NCBI GenBank assembly: GCA_000310025.1
Contig: FN648395.1
Span: forward strand, 91,417-155,416
Direction of reading: 5' to 3'
Origin: Ectocarpus siliculosus
Lineage: Eukaryota; Sar; Phaeophyceae; Ectocarpales; Ectocarpaceae
Length of the DNA stretch: 64,000 nucleotides
Positions 17,816-31,100 of this stretch are shown here, piece after piece. The position numbers and the translations under genes were made by a program. A model generated the notes under the pieces. That model worked only from the letters and a program-made list of their open reading frames with translations. It was not told the DNA's origin and searched no databases. The stretch's first letter is position 1. Every line of letters starts with the position of its first letter.

Positions 17816-19135
17816 CACCGACAACCGTGGCAGGGGAACATGGGTAGTCACCCGAACCTCTTCCCTCTGCTACAACATCTCGTTGTGCGAGGTGGTCTGC
17901 AAGAAAACCAGATCCGGACACTCCAGCAACAGGTAGAGAAATTGTCGAGCAGCCAGCAACCCGCGCAGGGAGTCCTGAACCACTTGAACAGCAGTCAGTC
18001 TGTCGTTCTCCCTCTGCCGCCGGTGCCACAACCCCAGCAGCAGCAACGGCAGCTCCAGCGCCAACAACAGCAGCATTACCAATAATATCAGCATCAACAT
18101 CACCAGTTCCAGTCCCACCAACAGCATCTCAAGCCTCTCCCCCGGCCGCCCCCTAGGGATACCAACATTTGTCGAGTAGCCCGGCGGCGTCGCTCGTATT
18201 CTACTCCCACCGTCTGAAAGAGCCCCAGAAGCTGGAGGGCCGCACGTGGGGAAAAGAGAGTCAGATGGTCCTGTTCTTTCTGCGAGGCGCCACATTTTCC
18301 CCTGTGGTCATGGCAAGCGACGTCTTTGACCACATCATCCGGGAGGTGGGTCAACCGCACCAGAGTCTTCATTCGCTGCTCACCTTTGGTGCCATCGACA
18401 TGCTTCGTTTTCTCCACCGCGCCCCCCGGGCGTCGTGGCAGTGGCACGTCCATTCGACGTGCATTTCGACACCTTCGCATGTTTATCTGGAAGCCTTCGT
18501 CAAGGACGGCATGGCCGCAGTCTCACCAGCAGCGCAAGGCAGAGTTGACCTGTTCCTGAGGGAACTATTCTGGATCCCTGGGAACTCTGTCGCTCCTCTT
18601 CTAAGCTCTTCGCAGAGTCAAGGGCCGCGAGGCCGACGTCTTCGCCAGGTTCAGGCAAGACGCCAACCTCGACTGGGCCGACTTCGTCAGCAGCCTTGCA
18701 GCTGAAGCTAGAGCTCTCCAACAATGCCACACTCTCGCCCCACCCCCTCCCCACACGGTGGGGGCGATCCAGATCCCGCAGTTTACACGGACGTTGCTCT
18801 TGATTGCGGAGGGCACTGCCAGTTCGTTGGCAGGTCTGCTTCAGGGGGGCCTAGCCCGCCAGCGGCAGCAGAAAACGGCTGTCGCCGGCACCAACCGCAA
18901 GGCCACAATACAAGCAAAACCCCTCGCGCACCCTCTGCCCCGACCTTGCTCGCGCGCCTGCCTTCGCCCACATTTGCTCAGTCTGCCGCCGCCTGGAACA
19001 TCCCGGACAGTGAGTGTTTCTCCTCCTCGTGGTCGGGCACGACCTGCACACGATCCCGGTGTGCGAAGGGACACACCCAGCGGCATCGGTCTCTCCTGCC
19101 CGTCTCTGTCATCCCCCCTACCCCCCCCCCCCCCC
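17680..19135 (+). pseudogene. Gag-like, Gln-rich degenerate coding region
   Basis: An open frame runs through a CAG tract to a stop at 18085 and encodes a Gln-rich, coiled-coil-like segment (NQIRTLQQQVEKLSSSQQ). A second frame (18169-18705) and a third (about 18600-19135) continue with long open stretches such as FRQDANLDWADFVSSLAAEA. The frame changes suggest decay of one long ORF. Assignment as gag rests on position upstream of the RT region and on composition, not on a recognised capsid motif. Confidence 0.45.
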
Positions 19136-19196
19136 NNNNNNNNNNNNNNNNNNNNNNNNNNNNNNNNNNNNNNNNNNNNNNNNNNNNNNNNNNNNN
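19136..19196. other. Assembly gap (61 N)
   Basis: A run of undetermined bases directly after a C homopolymer of at least 14 bases. The true length is unknown. It interrupts the retroelement, and open frames crossing it are artefacts. Confidence 1.
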
Positions 19197-19689
19197 TAAA
19201 GAAAAATATAATACATAGACGGAGGTGGTGGTGGAGGAGGAGGAGGAGGACCCCACTTTCCTGAGGTGGGGCCGACGAGGCCGACGAAGGGGGGTAGCGA
19301 GCTCGGAGCAGGAGCGGTGAGAGCGAGCGTTCCGTATTACCCTCAACAAAACACTGTTTTCATTCGTTTTCATCATTCAATGTGGCGGACCACGCGTGCT
19401 GAAAATCACAGGCAGACGCCCCGGGGGCGGACACCCTCGGTGCTAAGAATTGGTCAGGTGACACACAAGCGGTGGACGCCGCGAAGATGGCCGTAAACGA
19501 ACAGTCATTGGCGGACACCAATTGTGTGCAATACGATACACGTAGGGCGAACACGCAACGTGCAAGAGTATTAGTCACACACCCACGAACGGTGGACGCT
19601 GTTCATGTGGAGAAACAATCACAGATATCCTATTGGCGGACACCAATAGCGCGATCAATTACGGCTTTGACCCGAACGCCACGATAAAT

Positions 19690-21290
19690 GTGGTGGACAC
19701 CACACGTGATGGAGAATATCATGTCCGGAGTACCACGTTGCCGGTGCGGTGAAGCACTGTCAGCTTTCCTCGAGGAGCTCACAAGTCTACGAGTAACATG
19801 GCCCGACAAGAGAGTACTCACGGCCAAGGCTGACGTTACCTCTGCGTTCCGAAGCGTAAGGATATTACTAGATTACGCGCACAAGGGTTGAAGTATGTGA
19901 TAGGAGACGTGCTAGTAGCGGACTTACGACTGACATGTGGTTGGACAGCGTCACCAGGATTATGGGGGTGTTCTGGCCTCAGCTGCAGAGCACTCGCACC
20001 GCAACACGTCTCTCGCGAACGCACGACTGCTCCCAGAAGGGGTCGCGATGATGTCCCATAGCAAAATCATACCCTCTTGATACCCTCTTGGGAAAGGGGA
20101 CCCCAAACCCTATTCCAGCATCGGCAAACATACAACCGCACCGAGGCGGAGGACCCACTGACGAGTTCCTGGCCAGGGTGTGTGTTGACGATTTCTTGCC
20201 CACGAAGGTCCACCATGATCCCAACGACCAATCGGCACTCATCGCTTCAGCCTCTCTAGCCTCAGACCACGTCAGACTGTTTGGCGCGAGCGAAGTAGGA
20301 GAAACACCCGTTCTCGCTCCAAAAACGAGCACTGACTGGAAAACCGTCATAGAGGCCCTGGGGTACACCATAGACACGCACGGTGGCCGAATCGCAACGA
20401 CTCCCGACCGGGTGAGCGCGATTAGAAACACCCCAGAAGCGGCATAGCCCAGCGATCGGAAGCTGGCCAGCTTTCAAGAAGTCCTCAGTCTGGCAGGAAA
20501 ACTCTGGAACCTCACTTACTTGTTCAGAGCCGGCAGGTACTTCATGTGGCACCTGCTCCGCCTATCAGGGCTGCATACTCAAGCCAGTCGACACTCACGA
20601 TCTCGGCGACTAGTGGAGCTGGGTATGGAATTCTACGGCGATGTTGCCTTCTGGAGGTGGGCCCTAAGCCAGCCTCTGGCACTTCGAGGGGAGTCCCTCA
20701 GAACCTCGTTCTAACTCCACGTATAAGCGCTCACCATCCCGCCTCTATCTCTCAGACGCTAGCTTCACAGCTACTGGCATCTACTGCCCTGAACTCAAGA
20801 CTTTCTGGAGATACACGCTTGAACCGACTCTACGGAGCCAAGCGCAAGGCACAGACGAGGGAAACGTCAGACATTGCGATCAATCTGTTTGAACTGATCG
20901 GCATGTTCATGACGACGTGGGTAGTTCTAATAACCTTGACGACAGGGTCCGTAGAAGTAGGGCAGTCGGTGATGATGCGTGGGGATAACGTGTCGGCCGT
21001 CAGTTAGACTAACAAGTGCGGCGGATCCTGCTACAGGCGAGCGGGTCTCATAATGAGACTCATGGGAAGGACATACCTGGTCGAAAGAGCACTCTCGCAG
21101 ATGGGATCTCACGCTGGGAAGAACACGAGATCGCCGTCAACATCGAGAAACTTACGAATGACTCAGGGTGGAAACAGCAGGATGTTGGGGAGGGGGGCGA
21201 GCTCGGTACTATCTCCAAAAGAAATTGCCGAAATAAAGTCTGGACGACTCGGTCTGGAACGTTATGGCCCGTGGTTGAGAACATCTGAAT
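19690..21290 (+). pseudogene. Reverse transcriptase-RNase H remnant of a retroelement
   Basis: Motifs appear in order but in different frames. KADVTSAFRSVRI (about 19830) is the RT Asp-containing block. FLARVCVDDFLPTKVHHDPN (about 20165-20225) is the catalytic DD box. ALGYTIDTHGGRI (about 20355) is the post-catalytic region. The RNase H-type DAS block lies near 20755, RGDNVSAVS lies near 20985 and HGKDIPGRKSTLADGISRW near 21060-21115. At least four frameshifts and several stops make it non-functional as assembled. A tyrosine recombinase domain, which would confirm DIRS, was not recognised downstream. Confidence 0.75.
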
Positions 21291-22018
21291 TGGTAATGGT
21301 TCGGAAAATAGGGTGGCGTTGTTCTCCCGCTGGCCATAAAGAACTGGTCAAACGAAACGAGGAGTAGCGAGAAAGATGGAGCGGTGGACACGTTTCACAA
21401 TCACTCACTGAGTTGTCACGTCTTGATGGAAAGTATAGCCGAGGGAAGAAGAGATGTTTTGGACGACCAATTCTCTTACCCCCTCACCCATTCCGGGCCT
21501 ATTCAACGGCATGCGTGAACATCTTACGCCTTAGGAGGGGTCCCTTGAAGTTGTGTTCCCGCCGTTACGCTGTGTGTACTAGATGAGAAAACATCAAGTG
21601 CACAAGGAAAGGATGCCCGGGCCAGCACGAGCGCAGAGGGAGGGGGGTCGGATGGCGACCCCATTTCCGGACCATCCGGCCGGGGTACCAACAGAGTTAC
21701 CAAGGATGCGTGCGCGTGCTGGAGACCATCGCTTCGTGACAAGGATGGGATAGATAGTGTGGTAGGGGAACCGCTGTCTGCACTTATGGCTCGTCGGTAT
21801 TTCGTGTACAAGATCCAGAGCCAGACGATTCGCGGGTACTTATTCTGTCAAAGGATGCTTTCACATGATGCAAGAAGGGGGGAGTGATCACGTGGCATTT
21901 CCAGGTCCTGGGCGAATGACAAGGGGCCCGTGTCACAGGCGTATCATGGACAAAATTTTGTCATGGAATACAGAATTCTTGAGCGAACAAAAATCTTCCA
22001 ATTTGTCGATTGGCGTAT

Positions 22019-22117
22019 GCAGTACAAGCCAGTAGATAACTTTCCTTGGGTCCGAGGAGGTGTTGCCAACATAACGGACGCTTCGCCTTGGAAAACATTG
22101 ACCAGAGGTGTGAGCGT
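22019..22117. repeat. Repeat shared with 33394-33495
   Basis: Contains CAGTAGATAACTTTCCTTGG and TCCGAGGAGGTGTTGCCAAC, matched at 33394-33495 in the same orientation. A further match links about 22775-22865 to 33512-33600. These extend the unit 1/unit 2 collinearity beyond the retroelement insertion. Confidence 0.8.
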
Positions 22118-23652
22118 AGTACCAACTCGTCATGCTAATGCATATGCATGTGTAATGGTATTTGACCCCTTCCTTCAGAATCAATCACCTTTGAGCTGTC
22201 TGTGTGGAACTCTCTTGTCCGACCACAGTAGCAGGTTGTTGTTGCGTTCCGTTGTTCTATTTCTCTTGATTAACGCTTTCCAAGCCAACTCACAATATCC
22301 CGCGCACACACGATCATAGATCGTCTGTACGCACACACTGAACAGAAGGGCACATGTCTCGGCATAAAGCCCTGATCTAGCATGACGCCACGTCTTAGCG
22401 TCCGACGGCGCCAAATAACCATGATCAACCACGATCACATGTCTACCTCCAAATACCATAACAATAGCCCACCCTGAGTGGACGTAGATGCAGATACAGA
22501 AGCAAACCTCGGAGGGACTCTAGTCAATCAAGAGGATTGCGGGATGGATCGAAGATACGACAACTCAAAACCCTCACCCGCACCTCTCCGTTAACCAAAC
22601 CAAAGAAGCGGAACCAAGAAAGAAGAAAACAAAGAAACTGGGGGCGGCAAAGTCGGCGGATAAAATCGGAAAAAGGCACATGGGTGCGAAAAATAACCAA
22701 AACATCCGAACCGAAAATACCATAACAAGAAGTAACGAAATCGTGAAGGGAAAATCACAAACGATCTCGCATCGCCATGATCGGATCCACGCGTGGCATC
22801 TACAAACTACCCAAGATGTAAAAATTTGTCAGAAAGGATCGATATCGTTACGAAAGGATACAGGATGCGCCACCTATGACTCACGTACTTTGCGTCAGTC
22901 TCGACGCTTATTGGTTGCCTCAAACCGAGCCCATGATCTTTTTCAGCATGTTCTTGTTTATTAGCGCATAGGATAAACGGGGTCTGGCTCTTATTTCTAC
23001 GCCGATTGCCCCATGTAGAGCACACAGGCCTTTCTGGGTGGATTTCAACGCGAAACAGAGAGTATAACAGCGTGTGGTTAACATCAGCAGCAGAAAAAGT
23101 CCGTTCAGAGCTGATGCACCAAGTTTGGAACAAAGAAATTGATCACTGGATCTTATGGGATATCTTGGGATTTGTAGGCGTGAAGAAGCCACTCCTTTCT
23201 TTCGCTCCGAACACTAGTGAGCGCGTTAGCGGGCAGATCTATGCTGACGCTAAATAGTGATCTGCCCCTCCCTGCCCTGCACGTGCCAACAACAACTTGC
23301 CGCATGTATGTGCGGGACTGTAGGAGGTGGTACCGTGACGGATGGAGGAAGTAAGGGTGAAAATCACGTCTCGCTGGGTCAAGTGAGAACCTATTGCAAA
23401 GAAGGATGGGCGGGATGACAGTCCGGTGCAGGACGCTCCATCCAATTCAAAACTTACGTTTAACGATCCTCGGTTTGGAGCCAGGGTGCATCACACACAC
23501 GTTGTTAGCGTGGTTGATGCTAATACTAAAGACACACATTGTATTTTTCCCTGAGAATAGCTTTGTCTCCCCCATTCCGCCTCCTCACGGGGTCCCAATT
23601 CATGGCATTTAGAAGCTCTTTGTGTTTTCAACCGAACTGAGACTGGCATCAT

Positions 23653-23692
23653 GTCATTGGTCAGCCGGTTAGCGCGGTCGATGCTAACAACA
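23653..23692 (+). repeat. Dispersed short repeat copy
   Basis: CATTGGTCAGCCGGTTAGCG then CGGTCGATGCTAACAACAG, followed by an AC-rich tail. This is the best-preserved member of the family described at 2364-2402. It lies just upstream of a LINE-like tail. Confidence 0.65.
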
Positions 23693-23719
23693 GTGACACC
23701 CGCACACCCGAGAACGTAG

Positions 23720-24115
23720 CCGAATATTTAGGAAGGTAAACGATGGAGACAAGTTCAAATGTGATTGCGGCTCCCAGTGCGAAGACTGGGTTCGTTCATG
23801 TAGTTGCGAAATGTCCGTTGTACAAGGAGAAGGAAGTGTACATGGTTGCGCTGGGAAAAGTAGAAGGAAGATACAGGGAGATTTTTGAGGCATGGAATGG
23901 TGAGGAGAAGACGGTAGCTGTACTGGGGCGTAGGAAGTGCGTTGAAACGGCGGGAAGTGGCATCGATAGGATAGATAGGCTAGGGAAGAAAATTTTCAGC
24001 CACCTTTGGCAAAGCAGGAAGGAACGATTAGCCATCGGTGATCGGTCCTGGGGGAACAATGCCCCGTCCTCTCGAGGACGCGTGGTCAATGGTCTAACCG
24101 CTAAGGCATGAAAAA
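23720..24115 (+). mobile_element. Truncated LINE-like 3' tail, copy 2
   Basis: It encodes a C-x-C...ED...C cluster near 23757 and, after a frameshift, FVHVVAKCPLYKEKEVYM and a C-terminal KIFSHLWQSRKERLAIGD. This is the end of a non-LTR retrotransposon ORF2-like protein. The 3' end carries CGCGTGGTCAATGGTCTAAC then CGCTAAGGCATG. The same family is at 12838-13222 (inverted) and 24116-24462. Confidence 0.72.
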
Positions 24116-24462
24116 CAAATGTGAGTGAAGTTGCGGAATGTCCCTTGTACACGCCAAGGAGAGAGAAATGTACATGTCCGAGGTGGGAAAAGTACATAGA
24201 AAGAAGACATGTACTGTAGTAGATGTTTGAGGCATGGGTTAGCCCGGAGAAGACGGTAGATAGCTGTATTGGGGCGTAGAAAGTGGGTTCAAAGGTGGGA
24301 AGTGTTACCGACAAATATGATAATAGACTAAAGGACAACGCCATTGAGTCACCTTTGGCGAAGTAGGAAGGAACGATTGGCCATACTTGATCGGCCTGTG
24401 GAAACGCAGTGCCGGATCGTCGTCTAGAGGACGCGTGGTCAATTGTCTAACCACGCCCCCTC
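24116..24462 (+). mobile_element. Truncated LINE-like 3' tail, copy 3, head-to-tail with copy 2
   Basis: It begins within the same Cys-rich region (GTTGCGGAATGTCCCTTGTA) and ends with the same CGCGTGGTCAATTGTCTAAC terminus. It lies directly after copy 2 in the same orientation. It is more diverged, with in-frame stops. Confidence 0.7.
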
Positions 24463-24770
24463 CCCTCCCCCCTTCTGCGCGTACAATCATTATTTCACGC
24501 GGTGGTCCCCCCTCCCCTCCCGCCCCGAAACTGAAAGTAACTGCTGATGTCGGGGTCACCCCCCACCATGTTGAGGGCGTGTCTTGCAGCTGCCGTGTTT
24601 TGGGGCTTCGTTCTTATCTGCAGGTGCATCGGTACAACACAAAGGCGGGTTCTTGTTCATAGTACCACGTCGGAACTGAGCACCTGTTACGGCCAAGTTC
24701 TTCGATTTTGAATTATTTGAGGCTCAAGGTCTTAACTGCTAAGTTTTCAAGTGGTGGCGCGTTCTGTACA

Positions 24771-24936
24771 GCAGGTTCCGAAAGATGCGACGCCTTCCCT
24801 GGACCAAGTTCAAAGCTCTGTTGCTCCACGACGAAGAGGATGCTATCATCTTCACATGAATGCAGTTTCGAAGACTCCCGACGAGATGTTTTCGGCGCCG
24901 CGATTTCGGCAATACGGCGAAAATCGGTCTCGAGGG
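24771..24936. mobile_element. M1 MITE-family copy D (diverged, partial)
   Basis: The left part contains GACCAAGTTCAAAGCTCTG and TGCTCCACGACGAAGAGGA. The right part contains GCGAAAATCGGTCTCGAGG. It is closest to 33611-33818, and the inverted-repeat structure is only partly preserved. Confidence 0.5.
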
Positions 24937-27900
24937 TGTGTGCACATTTGTGTGTTACATTTCAATTTTCTCTCGGGGTGGACGGTACGCCCATTTTACG
25001 TCATGGTCCCTCTCTACAAAACGGGTTACCGCCCGACGGCAGGCAGTGTATCGTGTGGCAATACGCGTGAATATCCGACTACATGGCCCAATAGAAAGGT
25101 GGTTCCTTGCTGCTTTTGTGTTCTTTCGCCGTAACTTACTTGAGGGGTTGGTTCTGGAGCTCGTGGTCTTGCCAGGGAATTCCAGAAGAAGGCTATCTGT
25201 TAGGTTAGTGTGCAATCCAATTACCCTTGTTTTGGCGTCGACCTAACGCTTTGATGTACCAGGTACGGCTTTCAATAGTCCGCGGGGCCTCCGGCAGTCG
25301 TACTAATGGGCACCTTTTTTTATATTGAACCTAAGTTGCAACATACGGCTAAAGGGAAAAACCGCCGAAAGCCCGAAATACATAAATTATTCCATGTACA
25401 GCAGAGCAAGCACACAGCGAGTATTGCAGCAACCGTGGTGCGCCATCGAATCTGTTTTTTGTGTGTGTATGAGGCGGGCAACATCATCGCGCATTTTTGT
25501 TTTCTTCCCTGGCGTGTTCGGTTTTAACGACGTTCCTTGTCGAGGGAAGAGAGGAGCAGGATGGTGGTAGGTTTTCGCCTGCAATCGTCCTACAGCGTTA
25601 GTTCGTGTGCGTGCACATGGACCCAGTAGTGCAGGATTTAATCCGCGCTTTCAGCGGGCGAGGTCCGTCCGTACAAGCTGGTTCATGGAATTGAACCCAA
25701 ATTGGTTTAACCACAGCTGCCAGACGAAACTTGTGCACAAAATTGACAAATGGGGTATCTTAGTGACCCCCATGAGCAAGGGAACAAATCGTCGTGGCCG
25801 AAATCTCGATCAGAGCGATATCCACAAAGCTACAGGCTTAAGTGTGCCTCGGCCAATCAGAAACCTTGAACATCATTAACCCTGACTATAGCAGTATCAA
25901 TATTAGATTCATTCTCCTTCATGCCAAATGTAGACACCAATATCGACCGAAAATCATGATGATTCCGCAGTACACAGATACCAACGACAGATTTGACGAA
26001 GACTGCCACCGTTTCCTTACAAAAAAAACGTTGTTGCTATGCGTATGTATCACTACCGCACGAGTACACCTGATACTATGCCTACGCCGATGTTCCTACG
26101 ATGTTTCATGCCTGCGCTGCAGCCAAGTGAGAACAACTGCAACCACACCGTCCGAACAGCACTATTGATAGACCCCAAAACCCCACCTGTACCCGCCCGT
26201 GGTGCCAAACACGAATCACTCATCGTCTCGTTGTGTTTGGTGTACGCACACAACAACACAAGACACAGAACACAACCGATTCACACGTCGAAACATAATC
26301 AGCACTCACTCCATTCAGCGTTTTCTCCTCTCTCTCCCAGGCCGCCAGTGCAAGATGAACTGAATTTTACAACAGGAAACCACAAATCAGACGGACAGCC
26401 GCAACAGCACAAGCAGCGCACAACACGTATTAGCACCTATCTACGTTCTGCATGTGAAGGCCTCAAACGACAATCAATCCGGGTGATCGCGCTTCTACGC
26501 GTTCCTCTATACCAAAGACTCAAAGAATATCGTCGACTCAAACTTATCCCCCACAAACAATCCTTCCCCGTTGGGTGAGCGCACAAACCACAATCAGCGT
26601 TTAGGTTGTCTATTGAGTGCTCGCGCAGGGTGATGAGAGCTCAACGCAGCCTTGCGGAGGGCCATCAAGACACCAAGACTAACAACGACAAAGGAAACAA
26701 GAAAACAAAGGACGTTACATGTTCTTAACCTTGAAAAACGCTATAATCAAAACAATCAAATAAAAGCGCTATCTCTCTTCCAACCCACCTCTTGTACAAC
26801 CGGACCATGACTAGGTCACGAGAAAACAAAAAAATGCAAACACAAAACAATCTATGCATACAAGTGTCTAGCATGGTCGGTGGCTCCTCTTGACCTCCCC
26901 GTTCGGTTCAATGTGTACGGGGTATCCATGTCACCATTAACGTAAATCCAGCTTGCAGTCCCTTGCCTTGCTGCCTGCGCTCTTTGAGTGAATAGTCCCG
27001 GCCACATCACCAACGACATTTTTTTAAACACTGAGAGCGACAAAATAGCCGCTGCAACGAACCGGGTAGAAAGAAACGTTCAGCCCTACGCAATGGCGTT
27101 TTGTACCGTTGCGCCAATCGCGCTGCGATATTCCATCGGTGGTTGTTTCTCGTTTCGACCGACCGACTGGCGCCGCGAATGAACGCATCCCATCCGCTCG
27201 TCCTCTTCCACCCTGGACTAAAGCAACACCCACGGGGGTGCATCTTCGCCCCCCGCCCCTTCCCCTCCCCCACAAAAAAAGATACCACAACGGCAAGTCC
27301 CGGGGAGCTCACAACTGCACCTTGCGTCTCCACGCGACTGATTGGGTTTTGGTGGTAAATCTCCAGGACTCCCTCCTTTCCACCATGGTGCGCTCCTCAA
27401 TGTACCCCACCCGTGCTCCACGACCAGCTCCTCCCCCCGTCCCTGTCCCCCAAAACTCACACACACAGATAAACTGCTGTACCGTAAACAAAGACATCCA
27501 ACTTGTAGGCATATCAAACCTAGAATCAATGCCGCACCCGCCGTGTGTGGTCACTGCCATGCGAGCGCAACAACCGGCCGGATGCGGTTTACCGAAACAA
27601 AGATTGTTATTGCCGTCTTGCTCCTCTTCTCCCCCCTCTCCAAACATCATAGTTCAACACCACCGAGAGGTTCAGGGCCTACTTTTTCCCAGGGTTGAAA
27701 CCCCCCCCCCCCTGCGCGCGTAGGCGTTTTATCCCAATTCCCTAGTGGAAAGCCGGTCAGGGTTTCCAATCAATCCATTGGCGTGCGTCTTTCCTCCCCC
27801 GGCCCCGTGCCAACCTTGCCAATATCGTACGTAAGCTCTACAGTCGACATCTCGACAAAACTCGCAGCCCTGCTTCCATTCGAGCTGTTGTGGGCGGATG

Positions 27901-28146
27901 CAAAGACCTCGTGGATAAATGCGTCGTCTATGTTCTATCTATTCTGTGTTGCACTGCAGACTCCCAATGCTGCCACATACGGATAAGTAGATTTCACGCA
28001 CTTCAACTTCACCTGCGAAGCAAGGATGCGTACTCAAACCGTTTCGCACCGCCATTTCACGCTGGTCAAGCACGAACACACACACACATGACCTTTCATC
28101 GCACCGAAATCGAACAGACACAAGAAAAACACCACCGATTTTCTTT

Positions 28147-31100
28147 TTACACGGCGTTGTCACCCGTAAACTCGACCCTCTCCCCCCCGCCGCCGCCGCC
28201 GCTGCCTCCTCCAACTCTGGCAGCATTGACACTCGTACCGCCCCCACCAGCAGTAGAGATGCTCCTAGAGCGATCATCGGGGGGCGTGGCATGGCGAAGG
28301 TCCGTCTTGCACAACGGACAGCTAGGGATTTTCGCCCTGTCCAACCACTCGTCGATGCACTGATGACGGCGATTGGATTGGAGTTTCGATGGCCGGCGGG
28401 AAAACGAAGGGTGGGGGGGCGGCGGGAGGGGGGCGGGTTCAGCTTGGTACCGGAGAGTGGGTTCGGGCGTAAACTTTATTTTTTGCGCGTTTCTCCCGCC
28501 GAAAGCGTGCACACCAGAAAAAGGTTACGGGAACTGCGTTAATGTAGGGATAGAGCTAATGGTAGACTTAGTAATACAGAAAGCACACCAAATTACAAGT
28601 ATTTGTGGTACTACTATCCTTAGAGGCAACCCGCTGCCCTCCCAACCGTACTTGATGCGCACGAAGGTACAACTCGAGACTACCACTTAGCACCGTCGAC
28701 CGCCTGTCGCGTGCCCCCCCCCGACACCTACGACAAGAGCAAGTCCGTGTGGTTCGAACAACGACCGTGGATCGCCTCGCGCGATCCCCGCCGTAATCGA
28801 CTACTTCCAAGTAGAAACTACACGAAATATTAGCGATAAAACAAACACACACATACATTTCAACCGCACTGAGACTGACGTTTTTTCATAGGTCAGCCGG
28901 TTAGCTCCGTCGATACTAACAACATGGACACACATATATACACGCGCGCGCAGATGGATGATATATACCTGTGCGTGGTACACGTGCCGGCACGGCAGGA
29001 GGGCCAACCGGTCTCCGGGCTCGTAGTCGCCGAAGCACACGATGCACGCTTGACCCGTCGACCACTCTCCCGAGTCGGATTGTGCCCTGGTCGGGTCGTC
29101 CTCTGCAGCGGCCTTCGCCGCTGCTGACGCTTGTTCTTCTGCTGCATCTGCTTGAAGGAACGTGCGCAAGGAAAGTTCCGTCCTGATATTACGATTGTAT
29201 CCTCATTGGGTGTTCTTTTTTAAAACGTTCAGTTTAGCTTGCTCTTGTGGTGCACATTGTGCGCAACTTGCACTTCTTCGGGGCGAGGGGGAAGAACTTC
29301 TCCTCAAGCCTGTTGATGCTCGAAAGACAATGCAGAGAGAAGCAACACGAAAGCATACGGCCACCACGATCGCAACTCTTTAACGTGTCCAACCCCCCCT
29401 CTTCGCCCTCCTCCGCCTCTCACCTTCACCGGTTGCTCTCGGTAGCTCAGGACCAGTCGGAGTAGCTGCGGCGGTGACAGCAGCTGTTGCATGTCCGGGG
29501 GAGGCAGTCACAGCAGCGTCCTCGGCGGTAGCAGCAGTAGCAGCATCGCCATCAAGAACTTCTTCTTCTAATGGTGCCGGAGAACAAGGCCCCGTGGAAG
29601 GCATCGGCGTGTTCGCGGAAAGCGAGCCGCCGGTATCCGCGTTGTTGGCGTCGATGCGACCGTTCCGCGCTGCACCGCCGTCGCTGACGCCGGCACCTCC
29701 TACAATGTCGTCGTCGTCACCACCGCTGCTGCGCTGGCGTTCCCTACGCCACCTCCTGCTGCTGGTCCTGCTAACCTGAAGCTCATCACCCGATGCACCG
29801 TTGCCCCGCTCTTGTTGCTTTGGGCGGTTTCCCTTCTTTCCCGCCCCCGCCCCCGCTCCCGCCTCCGTTGGCAGTCCTTCCGGGCCTGCACCGAACACGA
29901 AGTACGTGATCAACTCCTTTCGCGCCTCCTTGGTGAAGCTGTTGTTGCGCCCCTCCCGCGTGCCTCCGCCTGTGTATAGTAGGTCGGCACCGAAAAAATA
30001 TGAATACATTATCGGTTGTCTCACACAAAAAAATGCTGCGCGGAGCGGAGGGACGCATGTTGAAGCATGTTGACGCATGTTGTTGTTGTTGTCGTTGTTG
30101 TAATTGCTATTGTCGCATAAAAAGTAAAGATCTGGCTGGTCTCTTCTCAGTACCTCCTAGTATCCGTACTGGTCCAACAGACTTGGGCGCCTTCCCTGGT
30201 GAAAGGCCACCTTCCCAACACACACAAGATCAAGTATGTCAAGATTGATGTCATCTACCTGGTGTTCCATCGCACCGCCTGACTCACCGGTGCTTGCCCA
30301 CTGTCGCCTCAGCATCGCCACGCAGTAGCTCACCGACAGCAGAAACACCACGATGCTGGCAGGATGGAGCATGCGCTTGTTCAAGAGGTCGCCGAGGATG
30401 AAGATCGTGGATATCTGTTCTTGGCAAGAGCGGGGAGAGGGAGGAAACGACGTACGTAAGCGTGGGCGAGCGCGATAAATAGCATAGACGACGGCGCACC
30501 ATCGATAGAGACAACACAAAATGCAGGAATTCTGTCTCTCACGTGGACGTATTCTCGGCGGTTCTATGTAGTGTGCAGCGGGGGGTGTATGCGTGATGTT
30601 GGTTCATCTCCAATGATGCCGCGATGTTGAAATGTTTCCAGACGGTCTTAACTGATCGTGTACAATGTGGCACCGAGGCTACGAAGAACAAAACGTTGGA
30701 CATTGATCTCTGCGCAACAGCAGGAGGAACACACGGTATCGCCCGGACAGGTACAACAGGCGGTACACGACGCCTGATTGGATGATCCCGAACAAACCCA
30801 GGAGCACCGAGGCAAGGCGTATGGGCAGCCTTCGTTCCAACAAAGTCGACCCAAGTCAACAGTTCAAATGGACTTCATTCTAGATCAGGAGTGGAGCCGG
30901 CAACTTCTTGACTTGAACACCGCTGCATTACTTTACAAGACAAGTCGTCGTTTGAGATTTGTGGGGGGGTTACTACAGGATTAGAAGACTTGAAACGCTA
31001 CCGTTGGACTAAATGTACATCCGCAAGGGGCGGAGAGATGGCACCCCCCCCGGACCGATTTTCAAACCTCGATTGCTCCACAACCAAGGGGTGCGGGAAG

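Larger units (their letters stand above)
17560..21370 (+). mobile_element. Decayed retroelement (gag-like region plus RT-RNase H), interrupted by an assembly gap
   Basis: A Q/P-rich gag-like region (17560-19135) is followed by the gap, then by a region with RT and RNase H motifs (19690-21290). All lie on the plus strand in an order expected of one element. The reading frame is broken many times. No terminal repeats were found, so the boundaries are approximate. The lineage could be DIRS-like or Gypsy-like; the motif set alone does not decide. It sits between the end of unit-1 homology (17195) and a further stretch homologous to unit 2 (22019), so it probably inserted into the duplicated unit. 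Confidence 0.7.

Noticed and set aside
17870-18295. Leu-rich minus-strand frame resembling membrane segments
   Set aside because: It is antisense to the CAG/Gln-rich gag-like region.
19199-19724. Open frames crossing the run of N near 19136-19196
   Set aside because: The apparent continuity is only over undetermined bases.
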